In this document: piece by piece, positions 35,979 through 47,200 of the stretch | Layout: every line of letters begins with the position of its first letter | How positions within the stretch are numbered: the first letter of the stretch is position 1 | Source of the DNA: Pseudomonas furukawaii | GTDB taxonomy: Bacteria > Pseudomonadota > Gammaproteobacteria > Pseudomonadales > Pseudomonadaceae | Reading direction: 5' to 3' | NCBI RefSeq assembly: GCF_002355475.1 | Contig: NZ_AP014862.1 | Location: forward strand, 5,766,001-5,830,000 | DNA: 64,000 nucleotides | The notes under the pieces: generated by a model | The model's input: the letters and a program-made list of their open reading frames with translations, nothing else | Told to the model about the DNA's origin: nothing | The model's database searches: none | Position numbers and translations under genes: made by a program

Positions 35979-36434
35979 CTACAAAATTAAGATTTTCAGC
36001 CCCTCACAAAACTCATTTAAATCAGTCAAATCAACAACAGTCTCAAGCCCAAAATATGTATTAGAAGAAAGCTCACCAGCTTTACCGCAATTAAATAATA
36101 CACTTATCGAAAAGTACCCATCAGACAAATCAACCACATCACCATCCAAACATTTTATTTGCATATCACCTTCCAAAGGTACATAAGGAGGCGACTCCTT
36201 CAGCTCTCCAACCATCAAGCCTCGTACATGACTATCAAAGTAGGAAACCAATCTTTCTATATCACTGCGGTATAATCTGCACGTAAAGCTTCCTGGCAAA
36301 AATCCAGAAAACCTCTTAGCTAAGGCACAGACAATATTGAAGTCAAATACGCCCTCACTTTTATGCACCCCGACAGGTGAAAATATTAAGACCCCAGCTT
36401 CTGTTTTAAGCGAAATATCTAATAACTTATTCAT
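35979..36434 (-). CDS. Probable immunity protein, 151 residues
   Basis: ATG 36434 directly follows the TAA of the orphan toxin, so it is almost certainly its partner. The acidic protein (MNKLLDISLKTEAGVLIFSP...) has alternating hydrophobic strands and ends VDLTDLNEFCEGLKIL. I recognise no family. Its GC is markedly lower than that of cdiA, as for the whole tail. It is followed by a terminator. Confidence 0.65.
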   Translation of the reverse strand: MNKLLDISLKTEAGVLIFSPVGVHKSEGVFDFNIVCALAKRFSGFLPGSFTCRLYRSDIERLVSYFDSHVRGLMVGELKESPPYVPLEGDMQIKCLDGDVVDLSDGYFSISVLFNCGKAGELSSNTYFGLETVVDLTDLNEFCEGLKILIL

Positions 36435-37091
36435 TTAAAAAGGTAAATCCTCCCAACCTTGGTTACGCGCCATATTTTTTACTTCTTGTTTTGTGAAGTT
36501 ACGCATACCAGTGACAATTCCTTTTTCACCTTCCACAACAAGACTATATCTTGCCTTACTACCAACACCCGTTTTCTGTACAAAGACAGTCGCACCATCT
36601 CTCTGCACAATTTTATGTGTCGCATTATTAATTATATTATCAACTTGCTGAAGATCTTTAAAGCCATGACGATTTAAGCTTTCAAATGCATGAGTAGTCA
36701 AAGGCTTACCATCAGGAGTAGCCGAACTATTGAAAGCAGAACCAAGGTCTCTAGGAATATCACTCGTGTAACGCTGCCAGTCTGGATGATAAGGACTAGC
36801 CTTCATTTCATCCGAAATTTTAGTTATTGCCCCACCAGTTTCTTTTGCGCCAGCAGCAACCGACTCTACAAGATCAGCAGCTGCCTTAACCTCTCCTTCA
36901 TGATAGAGCGCCTTGGCCTTCTTGAGCACCTGAGAGCCAGCGTCTCCAACACCCGGAGCGATACCTAGGACTGCAATCAGATAATCGAATCCACTCTCTG
37001 CCTCCGCGAATGACTTGGCATCTCCGTAGATCGGGATAAATTCAGAGCCAGTTTCCGCCAAACCCGCAGCCAGCCTATCACCCCCTTTCTG
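36435..37091 (-). CDS. Orphan CdiA C-terminal toxin cassette
   Basis: The frame is open from the stop codon of the preceding immunity gene (37092), with a possible TTG at 37061, and has no proper start, as expected of a donor cassette. The N-terminal part GSEFIPIYGDAKSFAEAES ... LGIAPGVGDAGSQVLKKAK is a pre-toxin module seen before many CdiA/Rhs toxins. The C-terminal part, with FESLNRHGF, NNATHKIVQRDGATVF and GEKGIVTGMRNFTKQE, is the toxin, probably a nuclease-like fold, unidentified. It is uninterrupted. Confidence 0.7.
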   Translation of the reverse strand, partial: QKGGDRLAAGLAETGSEFIPIYGDAKSFAEAESGFDYLIAVLGIAPGVGDAGSQVLKKAKALYHEGEVKAAADLVESVAAGAKETGGAITKISDEMKASPYHPDWQRYTSDIPRDLGSAFNSSATPDGKPLTTHAFESLNRHGFKDLQQVDNIINNATHKIVQRDGATVFVQKTGVGSKARYSLVVEGEKGIVTGMRNFTKQEVKNMARNQGWEDLPF

Positions 37092-37565
37092 TCAGGCAAG
37101 GTGTAGTAATTCTTCGAGCTCATCAAGCCGACTTGAATCGATGACCATTATGGCTTCTTCATAACTATTCAAATCATCTGAAATCCAGTTCTCTCCAACT
37201 CTAACCATATGAAATCTACAAACCGCCTCAAGATCATCCCCGCTCACAATCATCCTAATCTCACCACCTCCATTCCTTTTCCAGGCCAGCAATAAGGCTC
37301 TTGAGAAATTGATTGCGTGGCAAATATAATTTTCGCTAACAAAATCATCAATATGGAGAGAGTTAACAAAACATTCAAAACCCGTCCGATCGCAAAAACC
37401 ACCGATCGCCACAGATGCTGAAGCTGAAAAAAGCCCATTCAAAAAAACACATCCATCTTTTAAAAAGAAACCACCATCCAGTATCAACCATAGAGAATCA
37501 GGAATAATTATTTTAGAAAAATCACAACCAGAAATCTCAGACCTCATTCTACTATTTAATCTCAC
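37092..37565 (-). CDS. Probable immunity protein, about 157 residues
   Basis: The start is unclear: GTG 37565 follows the previous toxin's stop by four bases, and ATG 37547 (MRSEISGCDF) is also possible. Features are SLWLILDGGFFLKDG, NYICHAINFSRALLLAWKRN and a LDELEELLHLA tail. No family recognised. It probably protects against the toxin whose tail survives at 37570-37659. Confidence 0.6.
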   Translation of the reverse strand: MRLNSRMRSEISGCDFSKIIIPDSLWLILDGGFFLKDGCVFLNGLFSASASVAIGGFCDRTGFECFVNSLHIDDFVSENYICHAINFSRALLLAWKRNGGGEIRMIVSGDDLEAVCRFHMVRVGENWISDDLNSYEEAIMVIDSSRLDELEELLHLA

Positions 37566-37569
37566 AGGG

Positions 37570-37659
37570 CTACTCTCCAAGATACTTCCTCATACCCTTC
37601 TCAATTGACGCTTTGAATTTGACATCATTATCACGGCAACTCGTCAAAGGAAGACGGGG
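37570..37659 (-). pseudogene. Last residues of a lost orphan toxin
   Basis: About 29 codons ending in TAG (…CRDNDVKFKASIEKGMRKYLGE) precede the immunity gene by four bases. No matching upstream part is visible, so the bulk of this toxin was deleted, probably when the SymE region was inserted. The rest of 37660-37824 holds an open plus-strand tail and a hairpin, nothing intact. Confidence 0.45.
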
Positions 37660-37760
37660 TTTATGGAGCGCTTACAAAGTCATTATCAAGGAACTGTTGG
37701 ACGGAATGATCATCAAATACGAGGCAACGCGCTGGTCAAAATCCGGCGATTAAAAAGAGC

Positions 37761-37794
37761 GCGGGCCGAATGGGGTGCAACCCAAACAGCCCGC
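37761..37794 (+). other. Nested hairpin in the symE leader
   Basis: GCGGGC and GCCCGC enclose an inner GGGT/ACCC pair, ending 30 bases before the symE ATG. It could be the end of an upstream transcript, a translational control element, or part of an antisense RNA region as known for symE/symR. Confidence 0.4.
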
Positions 37795-37824
37795 TAACCA
37801 CAAGCAGCTAATAAGGAGCTGATC

Positions 37825-38052
37825 ATGGCTAAGGCCGATCATAGGGTAGCCCTGCCCAAAACTGAACGTTTTGCCACCATCGCCGCCGATGGGTATCCAC
37901 CACGCAAGAACCCAAGCGATCCCCGCCAAAACTGGCGGCCCGTGCCCTGGCTGCGTCTACGTGGGTACTGGTTACAACAGGCCGGGTTCGGTATCGAACA
38001 GAAGATCAGGATTCAGGTTGACCTGAAACGATTGATAATTACGACTGAGTAG
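37825..38052 (+). CDS. symE: SymE-family toxin-like protein
   Basis: A 75-residue basic protein whose C-terminal half, VPWLRLRGYWLQQAGFGIEQ followed by KIRIQVDLKRLIITTE, is the SymE/AbrB-type swapped-hairpin domain. In E. coli SymE is an SOS-induced protein held down by the antisense RNA SymR; homologues are frequent inside polymorphic toxin loci. AAGGAG precedes the ATG. It is the only plus-strand gene inside the toxin tail and is convergent with cdiI. I see no clear LexA box upstream. Confidence 0.75.
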   Translation: MAKADHRVALPKTERFATIAADGYPPRKNPSDPRQNWRPVPWLRLRGYWLQQAGFGIEQKIRIQVDLKRLIITTE

Positions 38053-38060
38053 AAAGTTGA

Positions 38061-38087
38061 ATAACCCCAGCTACCAGCTGGGGTTAT
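38061..38087. terminator. Bidirectional hairpin between symE and cdiI
   Basis: A perfect 12-bp stem (ATAACCCCAGCT/AGCTGGGGTTAT) with a 3-base loop overlaps the cdiI stop codon and follows symE. The flanks are AT-rich, so it can end both convergent transcripts. Confidence 0.7.
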
Positions 38088-38292
38088 CTTCTTGGGCTTT
38101 TTTCACAGCATCTAACCAGTCTTCCCATGCCGCTGGATCTGGTGGACCAGAATTATCAGCCAAAACAGTCCAATCAAGAGAACTAAGCATAATTGCTATA
38201 TCTTCTGACTTTGTTAATGCATATTCATGCTCAAGAAAATAAAACATGGCACAAAAAGCCTGTTCTAAAGTCAGCACTTTATTATTTTCCAT
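38071..38292 (-). CDS. cdiI: CdiI immunity protein for the current CdiA toxin
   Basis: A 73-residue acidic protein (MENNKVLTLEQAFCAMFYFL...) with DPAAWEDWLDAVKKA near the end. I have seen this small immunity type next to toxins with the GHIFRKADGHLPDT motif, exactly the situation here. Its ATG lies inside the last codons of cdiA (11-base overlap), so toxin and antidote are translationally coupled. It should bind the toxin in the cytoplasm and protect the producer and its siblings. Confidence 0.82.
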   Translation of the reverse strand: MENNKVLTLEQAFCAMFYFLEHEYALTKSEDIAIMLSSLDWTVLADNSGPPDPAAWEDWLDAVKKAQEDNPSW

Positions 38293-41200
38293 TTTTACTT
38301 CCTCTGGGCTTTAGAGAGGCTAAACCTCTCTCAGGATCATAAGGTTTTGGTATTTTATTAATTCCACCATTAATAACTTGATCGCCTCGTGTTTGAACCC
38401 ATGCCTGACTTCCATCCGGCAATACTTTTGCAGACCATGTAGTTCCATGACGATCAGAGCCAAGAACAGCTTTGCCATCGTTTGCTAAGTTTGTGAGTAA
38501 TTCTCGATTAGCTGGGGTATCTGGAAGATGTCCATCAGCTTTTCTGAAAATATGGCCTACACGGCTTTCAGGTATCGCAACGGTTCCTTTTACCGCTCCC
38601 CCTTTTGCACCAGCGTCAGCCTTTAGCTTAGCCCAGTACTCATACGACTTCTGGACCTGGGCCGAGCCGAGTACAGGTTCACTGCCCGCGGGGCGGCGGC
38701 CGCTACTCGTGTGAGAGCCTGCAACGCCACCCGCCACTCCAGCAATGACACCCAGCACCGGTTCCCACGCGCCGACAACATCTGCCAGTTTGGCGTAACT
38801 GGTCAAGGCACGATCCACTAGGGTGAACTTGTAGTGCTCGCAGGTGGAGGTGGAGCACCGCATGGAGTTCAAAACATCCAAACCCGCGACGATTTGCCCC
38901 ATCTGGTCCTTTGCCCAAGCGGCGCCGCCAGTTGCCAGTGCTTCGTCGAAATTATCCAGGCTTAGTTTGTCCAAGCCATTTTTGGGATCAGTCCAATATC
39001 TCTGCTGACACGCCTCATCATCCCCACACCCCTTCATCATCTCTTCGAAGTCTTTCGAATCGCCATGACCAAGGAAGTTGTACTGCGTGGCATTCTTCGC
39101 TACCCAGGCGCCCTTCTCGATATCCCCGTCCACCGCAGCGGCCGCGACCAGCCCCACCAGTTGCGAGGCCATCGTCAGTAGATCGGGATCACTCCCCACC
39201 AGCGCATCGAGCTGAACCACCAGTGCTTCATTGGCACCCGCCGCGACGGCACCGGTCGCGAAGTCGCCGCCCGTGGCCTTGCTGAGCAAGCCACCCACTA
39301 TTGCGTGAACCGCAACCTTCTGCGGACTGCCATCCACCCATTTGCCTTCGGTGTAGTCGCCTACGGCATTGAAGGAGGCTGCAGCCAGCGTGTCATAAAG
39401 GGCGTTCTGCAAGGCCTCCTTGAACGATGCGTCGCGCCCCATGAGCTCGTTGAGCGCCGCAGCGGTAGCGCTCTGGGCAAGCTGATTGCCGGCGAAGTTG
39501 CCCACGCCTTCCAGGGTGCTCAGATCGAGGTTGTTCACCTTCCCGGTGAAGGGGTTGGTCCGGGTACCGAACAGCTTGTCGAAAAGGCTTGCGGTCAAGC
39601 CTGCCGTCACACCCGCAACGGCGTAGTCCTTGAGGCTCTCCTTGCTGGTGACATCCTTGAGTGCCGCGCCGAGGTCGCCTCGGTTGTTGATGATGCTGAT
39701 GGTTCCCTTGGTCGCTGCCGAGGTCGCCACTGCCCCTGTAACCGCACCACCTGCTCCACCGCCAACAGCCGCACCCGCTGCCGGCCCTACGACCGCCGCC
39801 ATGACGATCGCAATCGCCAGCTGCGCACCAGCCCCCAGACCGGAATGGCTGTAGCTGAAGGCGTCATGAATCTCCCTCACGCGCTGCCAGTCCACGTCAC
39901 CGCGCTGCTCCAGCTCCTTGATCCAGGCAAGACCGGGGTCGGCCTTGACCATGACGTCGATGGTCTGGCTGACGATCTTCTGGTCTATCTCCTTGAGGTC
40001 GACTCTCAGGCCATCCACCGCCTTGATGGCGATCTCACCCCGGGCGATGAGTTGGCTCTGGCGCAGGGTTTCGTCGGTCTGCCCCTTGCCCTTGAGGGAC
40101 TGCCAGGCAAGGCTGCTCCCGCTCTTTTCATGGCTCTCCTGGTGCAGGTCCTTCACGGCTTCGAAGACAATCTCGCCGCCGCTTTCCAGGGTCAGGCCGG
40201 CACCGGCTTCCAGCCGGGCTTTCTGGTAACGCTGGTCGCCCTCACTGGCCAGGATGAGGTCGCCGCCGGCGATGATGTCACTGCCGATGTTGCGCACGTC
40301 GGTGACTTCATCGCGCTTGCTTTTCCTGCTGCCGAAGCTGCCCTTTTTCTTCTTGTCGTAGAGGCTGTAGTCGCTGTCTTCGGCCGCCAGCAGACCCAGG
40401 TCATTACCGGCATAGAGATAGGCGTCATTGCTTGCCTCAAGGCGGCTGGCCGTCAGGCTCAGGTCGTGGCCAGCCGTCAGCTTGAGGTCACCTCCCGAGA
40501 CGATCTCGCTCCCCTGCTGCCGGACGCTGTCGCGCTCGATATCCAGTCCTTTGCGCTTGCGTTTGGCGTGGTACTCGTAGTGACTCTCATTGGCCGCCGA
40601 GGCGATATCGAGGTCGCGTCCTGCTGCCATGGCGATGTCGCCACCGGCTTCGACCCGGCTGGCGATCACCGACAGGTCACGGCCGGCCTCGACCTGGAGA
40701 TTGCCCCTCACGTGCAGGTCGCTGCCGTGCTGGGTGATGCTGGCCTCGCTCCAGCGGGATTTCTTGCCCTGACCTTCGGCACTGTCGACTTCGGTGGCAG
40801 AGCCGATGAGAAGGTCACGCCCCGCATTCAGGCTGGCATCGCCTCCAGCACTCATGACGCTGCCGACATTGGCCAGGTCGCGGCCGGCGGACAGGCTCAG
40901 GTCGTTGGCCGCTTCGATGCGGGCGGCGCTGTTCATGACGGTGTCACGAATCAAGGATGCGCCGCCTTGAGTCGTCAGGGTGTCCTGACTCCGCTCGTTG
41001 ATGATGTCGCCCCTGAGGGCGATGGCGCTGATATCACGACCCGCGATGATGCCGCCCTGGGCGTTGCGGATGCTGTCGGTCGCCAGCAGGTCGAGCCGGT
41101 TACCCGCTTGCATCAGGCCGCTGTTGGCGATATTGCCAGCGGTGACGGCGAGGTCGTTGCCGGCCCGCAGGGTGCCCTGGTTGACGAGTTCGCCTCCGGA

Positions 41201-44200
41201 GATGAGTGCCACGTCCTGTCCCTGGATCAGCGCACCATTGGGCGCCAGGCGCCCCTTGGCCTGGGCCAGGTAAAGCACCGGTACCAGAACCCTTTCGCCG
41301 TTCACCTCATGCTCTTCGAGCCAGACGATGTCGTGGGTCAGGGCCGCGACCTGGGCGGCGGTCAGGCTGACGCCCAGGCCGAGGTTGAGGGACTGCTTGC
41401 TGGCAATGGCGTTGTCCATCAGGTGGCGGAACATCGCTTCATCGCTGTGCAGACCGGCCAGGAATCGCTGCCCTGTGCGGGCGGTGATGGCTTCGCGCAC
41501 CAGACGCTGCTCGTAGAGGCCATCCCCCAGGCGCTTCTGGGCCTTGTCGGGGTCATAGCCCAGCAGGCCCAGCATGTAGTCGGAGCTCAGGAACTGCCTG
41601 AGGTCGGTGAGTGCCGGGTTGGTTTCGATCAGGTACTTGTGCGGCCTGGGTTCACTGCCAGCAGCGGGCAGCTCCTGGACACGCGCCACGGCCTGGGTGG
41701 TGACGGGCGTCTGGGGCTGCACCTGGACTGATTGGACCGCCGTCGGGGATTCGCCCAGGTCGATGGGCGTGCGCTGGCTCGGCGCTATGTCCTCGACGTT
41801 CAGGCCATTGCCGGTCCCGACACCGGGCGGGTCAATCCGATCCGGCTGCTCTTCGGGGACAATCGCGGCGACGCTGGCGACGGTATCGCCCTGACTGCGA
41901 CCAGGCAGGGACTGGCCGATCGAGGCACCGTCGGCGCTCACCTGGATCACACCTGCGCCACCGATACCGGAAGACTGATGCTGGCCGAGGGTCAGTTCCC
42001 GACTACCAGCCTCCAACGTGTCGCCAACCTGTACCTCGAACCGACTGCCACTGACCTCGACCTGTTGCTCGCGCTGGGCAAGGCTGATGCTGGCACCGCC
42101 CATGGACCAGCTTTGCGGCCCTTGGTCGACTGCGGTCACCTCGGAGTCGGTGGAGGCGGCGGAACTCAGTCGGAACAGGCCATTCTGCCCGCTGGGGATG
42201 CTGAAGCCGGGTAGTGAAAGCGGGTTGACCTGCTTTTGGGCGAGATCAGGCGGGAGTTGGGCGTTGATCAGTACTACATTGCCGCCCGTACTAGCGGCTA
42301 CAGAGGCGTCGGAGACCTTGCTGGCACTTCCGGTGTAGGCAACGTTACTACGGCTGACGCCATTTCCCAGACTACTGGAGGCCTTGATGGTGACGTTGCC
42401 GCCGGCCTGGATGATGGCGCTAGCGGCTACCCCAGTATTAAGACTGGTTTCCGACGAACTAGCCAGGATGTAGCTGTAGAAGCGGTCGGGTATTTTGTGA
42501 TTGAAACTGGGATTGAAGTGCGGGTTTGGGGTGCTGGTTACCTGCTCATTAGTGCGGAGAATGCGCGTGTATGGATCGCGACCACCAGAAGTCTCGGTAT
42601 ATCTATGGACGTAACGCGAATTGTATTTGTTGTAGTTCGCTAATGACCCATTGATAAATCCGAAGAATACATGCGAGGGTTCGGTGTCGTCGGTCTTACG
42701 GAAGGTGCGGTTGCGTATGACGCTCTCAGTGGCAGCTCCCGTGTTGTTGAAAGTGCCTGTATCGATACTGATGTTGCCGGCAGCAGAGACGAGGCTGTGT
42801 TGATTATTGAAGCTATCGGAAGACACCCTAAGATTTCCGCCAGCAGAGATACTTGAGACTGCAGAATCCGAGGTAACCGTGCGCTCTATTTCTTCCCTTA
42901 CGAAATAGTCGAAGTCAAAGTGCCTTCCTTTACAGTCGTAACAATGGAAGGTGATGGAGCCGGCAATCAGCCGTTCTGAAACCGAGAAGACATCCTTACG
43001 ATTAACGATGCTCGTTACCGCCAACTTCATATCGCGAGCACTTTCGAGAGTGGCGGAGATGTTCTCCAGCAACTTGCTGCGCGCGCCTGCGTCGTTGGCC
43101 GCTATGTTCAATGAGCCCAGGCTATAGATATCGGCAAATCGGTTCTTCAGGTTGGTGACACGCAACACGATATCGTCGCCGCTGAATATCAGGCCGTTCT
43201 CGTTCAACAAGGTCGGCGTCGTCAGGCGCAGTTTCTCCGCGCTGCCCAGGGTGCCGTGGTTGTCCAGTTGTCCGGCATCGAGCGTCAGCCCGCCAGCGGA
43301 GGTCAGTAGGCCGTGGTTGGTAAGCAGCCTCCCGACCTTGAGGGTGGTATCGCCACCTCCGGTGATACGCCCGGTAGTGGGCAGCGTCAGCTGGGCGGCC
43401 GCCAGGTCGAGCTCACCCAGGCTGGTCAGGCGGCCGTTGCCGCCGTAGGTTCCGCCGAGGCTGAGGGCCAGCCCGCCGTCGCTGGCAATCAGGCCATCGT
43501 TGCGCCAATTGCCACCGGAACCGGTGAAGGAGCGACTGGCCAGTAGCTGGCCGCTGGCGGTCTGGTGGAAGGTGCCGACGGTTACCGCCAGACGGCCAGC
43601 CTGGATGGTGCTGCTGTTGGTCCAACTGTCGGCGTTGAGGGTCAGGCCGCCCTGGGTGACGATGCTTCCGCCAGCGTTGGCGACGTTCGGCAGGGAAATG
43701 TCGAAGGTGCCATTGCCGATGTGCAGCAGGGTACCGCCTGTGTTCAGCAGGCTGCCGGCGGCGAGGCCGAAGTCGAAGTTGGCGCTTTCCAGTTTGCCGT
43801 TGCGGTTGTCCAGCAAACCTTGCACCGCCAATAGCGTACGCCCGCCGTCACCGAGGGCGCGCAGCTGGCCGCCTCGGTTGTCCAGGCTGGCCACCTTCAG
43901 GTTCAGGGTGCTGTCGCTTTCGAGGATGCCGAACTGGTTGTTCAATGCGCCGGCCAGACTGAAGTCGACCCGCTGGCCAGCCATCTGGCCCGCGTTGGTC
44001 AGGCTGTCGCCCTTGACCCTGAGCAACCCGGCGGCGAAGAGGCCACCCTGCCGGTTATCCAGGTGGCCGACCGTCAGTTGCGCATCCCCAGCCAAGGCCG
44101 AGAGGTGTCCACCCTGGTTGGAGAGGCTGCTGGCCGCCAGGACCAGGCCCCGTCCCTGAACGATGCCGGCCGTGTCGGCGTCGCTGGCATTGTTCAGCCA

Positions 44201-47200
44201 GCCGCTCAGGCGGGCGTTCACCCAGCCTTGAAGGCTGACGAGGGTACCGCCGCGGTTGTCCAGGTTGCCGGCGGTGATGTCCAGGTTGCCGTCCTGGCTG
44301 AGGAGACGCCCACCCTGGTTGGCCAGATCGCCTGTAACGATGCCCAGGTCACCCTTGGACTGGATACTGCCGTGGCTGTTGGTCAGGTTGGCCGAATCGA
44401 TGCGTACGCCAGCGTCCCGGCTGTAGATCAGGCCGTCCTCGTCGTTCCGTACGGCGCCGGTCGTGCTCAGGAGCAGGGCGCCATTGGCGGCCAAGGTTCC
44501 GCCACTGCGGTTGTCCAGGCTACCGCCCAGCAGGGTCAACAGGCCCTGGCTGATAATCTGCCCGCCCTGGTTGTCGACGCGGGTCACACCCTGCAGCACA
44601 AGAGGCCCTGCACTGGCCAATGTGCCTGAGGCATTGCCGAAGGTGCCGAGCAGGTTGAGGGTCACCCCATCACTGCCGGTGAGGCTGCCGCCCTGGTTGT
44701 CGAGTTGGTGCGCGGCAAGGTCAAGCGGACCTTGGGCATGCAGGCGGCCAGCGGCGTTCTTCAGTTGGACGGTGCGCAGTTCGAGTCCTGCCCCGCTGTC
44801 GATGGAGCCACCCGCGCTATTGTCGATGGCCTCGGCGATCTGGAGGCTTTGCCCACCGGCACTGGAAATGACACCCCGGTCGCTGTTGTCGAGGCTGGCG
44901 GCCTTGACGCTCAAATGCCCCTTGCTCGCCAGTGCGCCCTCTGCGCCGTTATGCAGGGCGCCGGTCAGGCTGACGGAGAGGTCGCCATCACGGCTGGACA
45001 GGGTGCCCAGGTTGCGGTTGTCCAGGCTCTGGCCGTGAACGCCGAGGCCCTGCCAGCCGGACAGCAGGCCACCCTGGTTGAGCAGCGTCGTTCCTGCCAG
45101 GCCCAACTGGCCGCTGCTGATCAGCTTGCCACCGGTGTTATCGAGGTGGCGCAAACTGAGGTCGAAGCTCTGGTGACTGCTGATCTCGCCGCCCTGGTTG
45201 GCAAGGTCGCGAAGACGCTCGAGGCTGAGCGGCCCCCGGGCGAGAATCAGGCCGTCCCGGTTATCCAGGTCGCCACCCTTGAGGTCCAGGCGCAGCCCCA
45301 GGCTGCCGATCAGACGGCCCTGACGCTGGGTCAATTGGCTGAGCCCGAGGTCCATGGCGCCCAGGGTGGACACTTCGCCATCCTGACTCGAATCGAGCGT
45401 GAGGGCCCGCAGGACCAGTCCACCCTGGCTGTTGATGAGGCCGCCATCGCGGTTGTCGATGCCCTGCGCTCGCAGCTCGAGCGAGGAGCCGGCCAGCAGG
45501 CTTGCGCCTCGGTTATCGAGGGCGGCGGTCTCGACGCTGAGCGCCTGTGCCGCGCTGATCAGCCCCAGCTCGCCGTTGACCAACGCATCGCTGACGTGGA
45601 GCCGCGTGTCACTGCGGCTGGTCAGGGTACCGCCGGTGTTGTCCAGGCTTGCGGCTCGCAGGTCGATGCGCGAACCGGCGATCAGGCCCTTGAGGCTGGC
45701 CAGTGCCTGATCGATACGAAGCGTCAGCGCCTCTGCACTGAGCAGCTTGCCGCTGTGGTTATCGATGCTGCGTGCTGCAAGGGTGAAGGCCTGCTGGCTG
45801 GATATCTCGCCCCCCTGGTTGCCAACAGTGCCGAGGCTCTCCAGCAGCAGTCGACCAGGGGTGTTGATCAGGCCTTCGCGGTTATCGAGATCGCCGCCTT
45901 TGAGATCGAGACGGAGCTGGGCGTTGCTGAACAGTTGGCCGCCCTGTTGCTCCAGACGCGTGACGCTGGCATCGAGCGCCTGTCCACTGCCGATACGGCC
46001 GGCGTTGTTGATGAGGGGACCGGTGTCGAGTTGCAGGGTACTGGCGCTGGTCAGGCTGCCCTGGCTGTTGTCGAGGGTACCGGTGGCGATCTGGACGGGC
46101 CCCTTGGCGGAGAGCACACCCTGGCGATTCTCGAGACTGGCACTGGCCAGCGACAGGGCACCGTCGGTAACCAGCTGGCCGCTGTCGTTCCTCAGACCCG
46201 CGCGGCTGGCGATGACCATGGCGTCGCCACTGGAGAGGCTGCCCGCCTGGTTGTCGAGACGACCGACGTCGAGGTCCAGCCGACCTTCGCTGCTGATCAG
46301 GCCCTGGCCGTTGGTCAGGCCATCGTCGAGGCTGATCGCCACCGACCGCTGGCTGAGCAGGCGTCCACCTTCGTTGTCCAGTTGCGTGCCGCGAAGTTCG
46401 ATTGCGGTGGTACCGGAGATAAGGCCCCGAGCCCGGTTGATCAGGTGCTCGACGACCAGGTCGAGCCGGGAGCCGGACAGCAGGCGCCCACCCTCGGCGT
46501 TGTCGAGCTTCCGGGCTTTGAGGGTAACGCCACCCTGACTGGAGATCTCACCCGCGCGGTTGTCGATCTCGTCGACATCCAGGCTCAGTCCCTGGGTAGC
46601 CCCAATCAGTCCATCGGCGCTGTTGTCGAGCCGCTGGCCCGACAATTCCAGGGCCCCTAGGGCGACCAGTTGGCCACCGCGTTGGTCGAGGGTTCCGACC
46701 TTCAACTGGACATCCGTCCTGCCGGCGATTGCACCGGCGCGGTTGTCCAGCGTGGCAGCCGCCAGGACGAGCTCGCCAACCGCAACGAGGCTGCCGCCCT
46801 GATTGTCGAAATGGCCCGCCACATCCAGGGCGAGCTGTTCCCGACTATTGATGAGGCCTTCTCGACTGTCGAGCCTGCTGGCATGGAGATCCAGGCCATT
46901 GGCCAGAATGGTGCCCCTGACGTTGTCCAGGGCCCGGGCGATGCGCAGGACCAGTGACTGGTTGCTGAGCAGCTTGCCGGCCTGATTGTCCAGCTGCTCC
47001 GCGGCCAGGGTAAAGCCCTGCTGGCTGGAGATTTCGCCGCCACGGTTGCTGACCTGCCCCAGGTTTCGCAGCAGGAGTTGGCCGGGGCTGTTGATCAGGC
47101 CGCCGTTGTCGTTGTTCAGCAGCCCTTGCTGCAGGTCGAGGCTGAGATCGGCCTTGCTGAACAGCTCGCCGCCATCGTGCTGGTCCAGGCCGGAGAGCCT

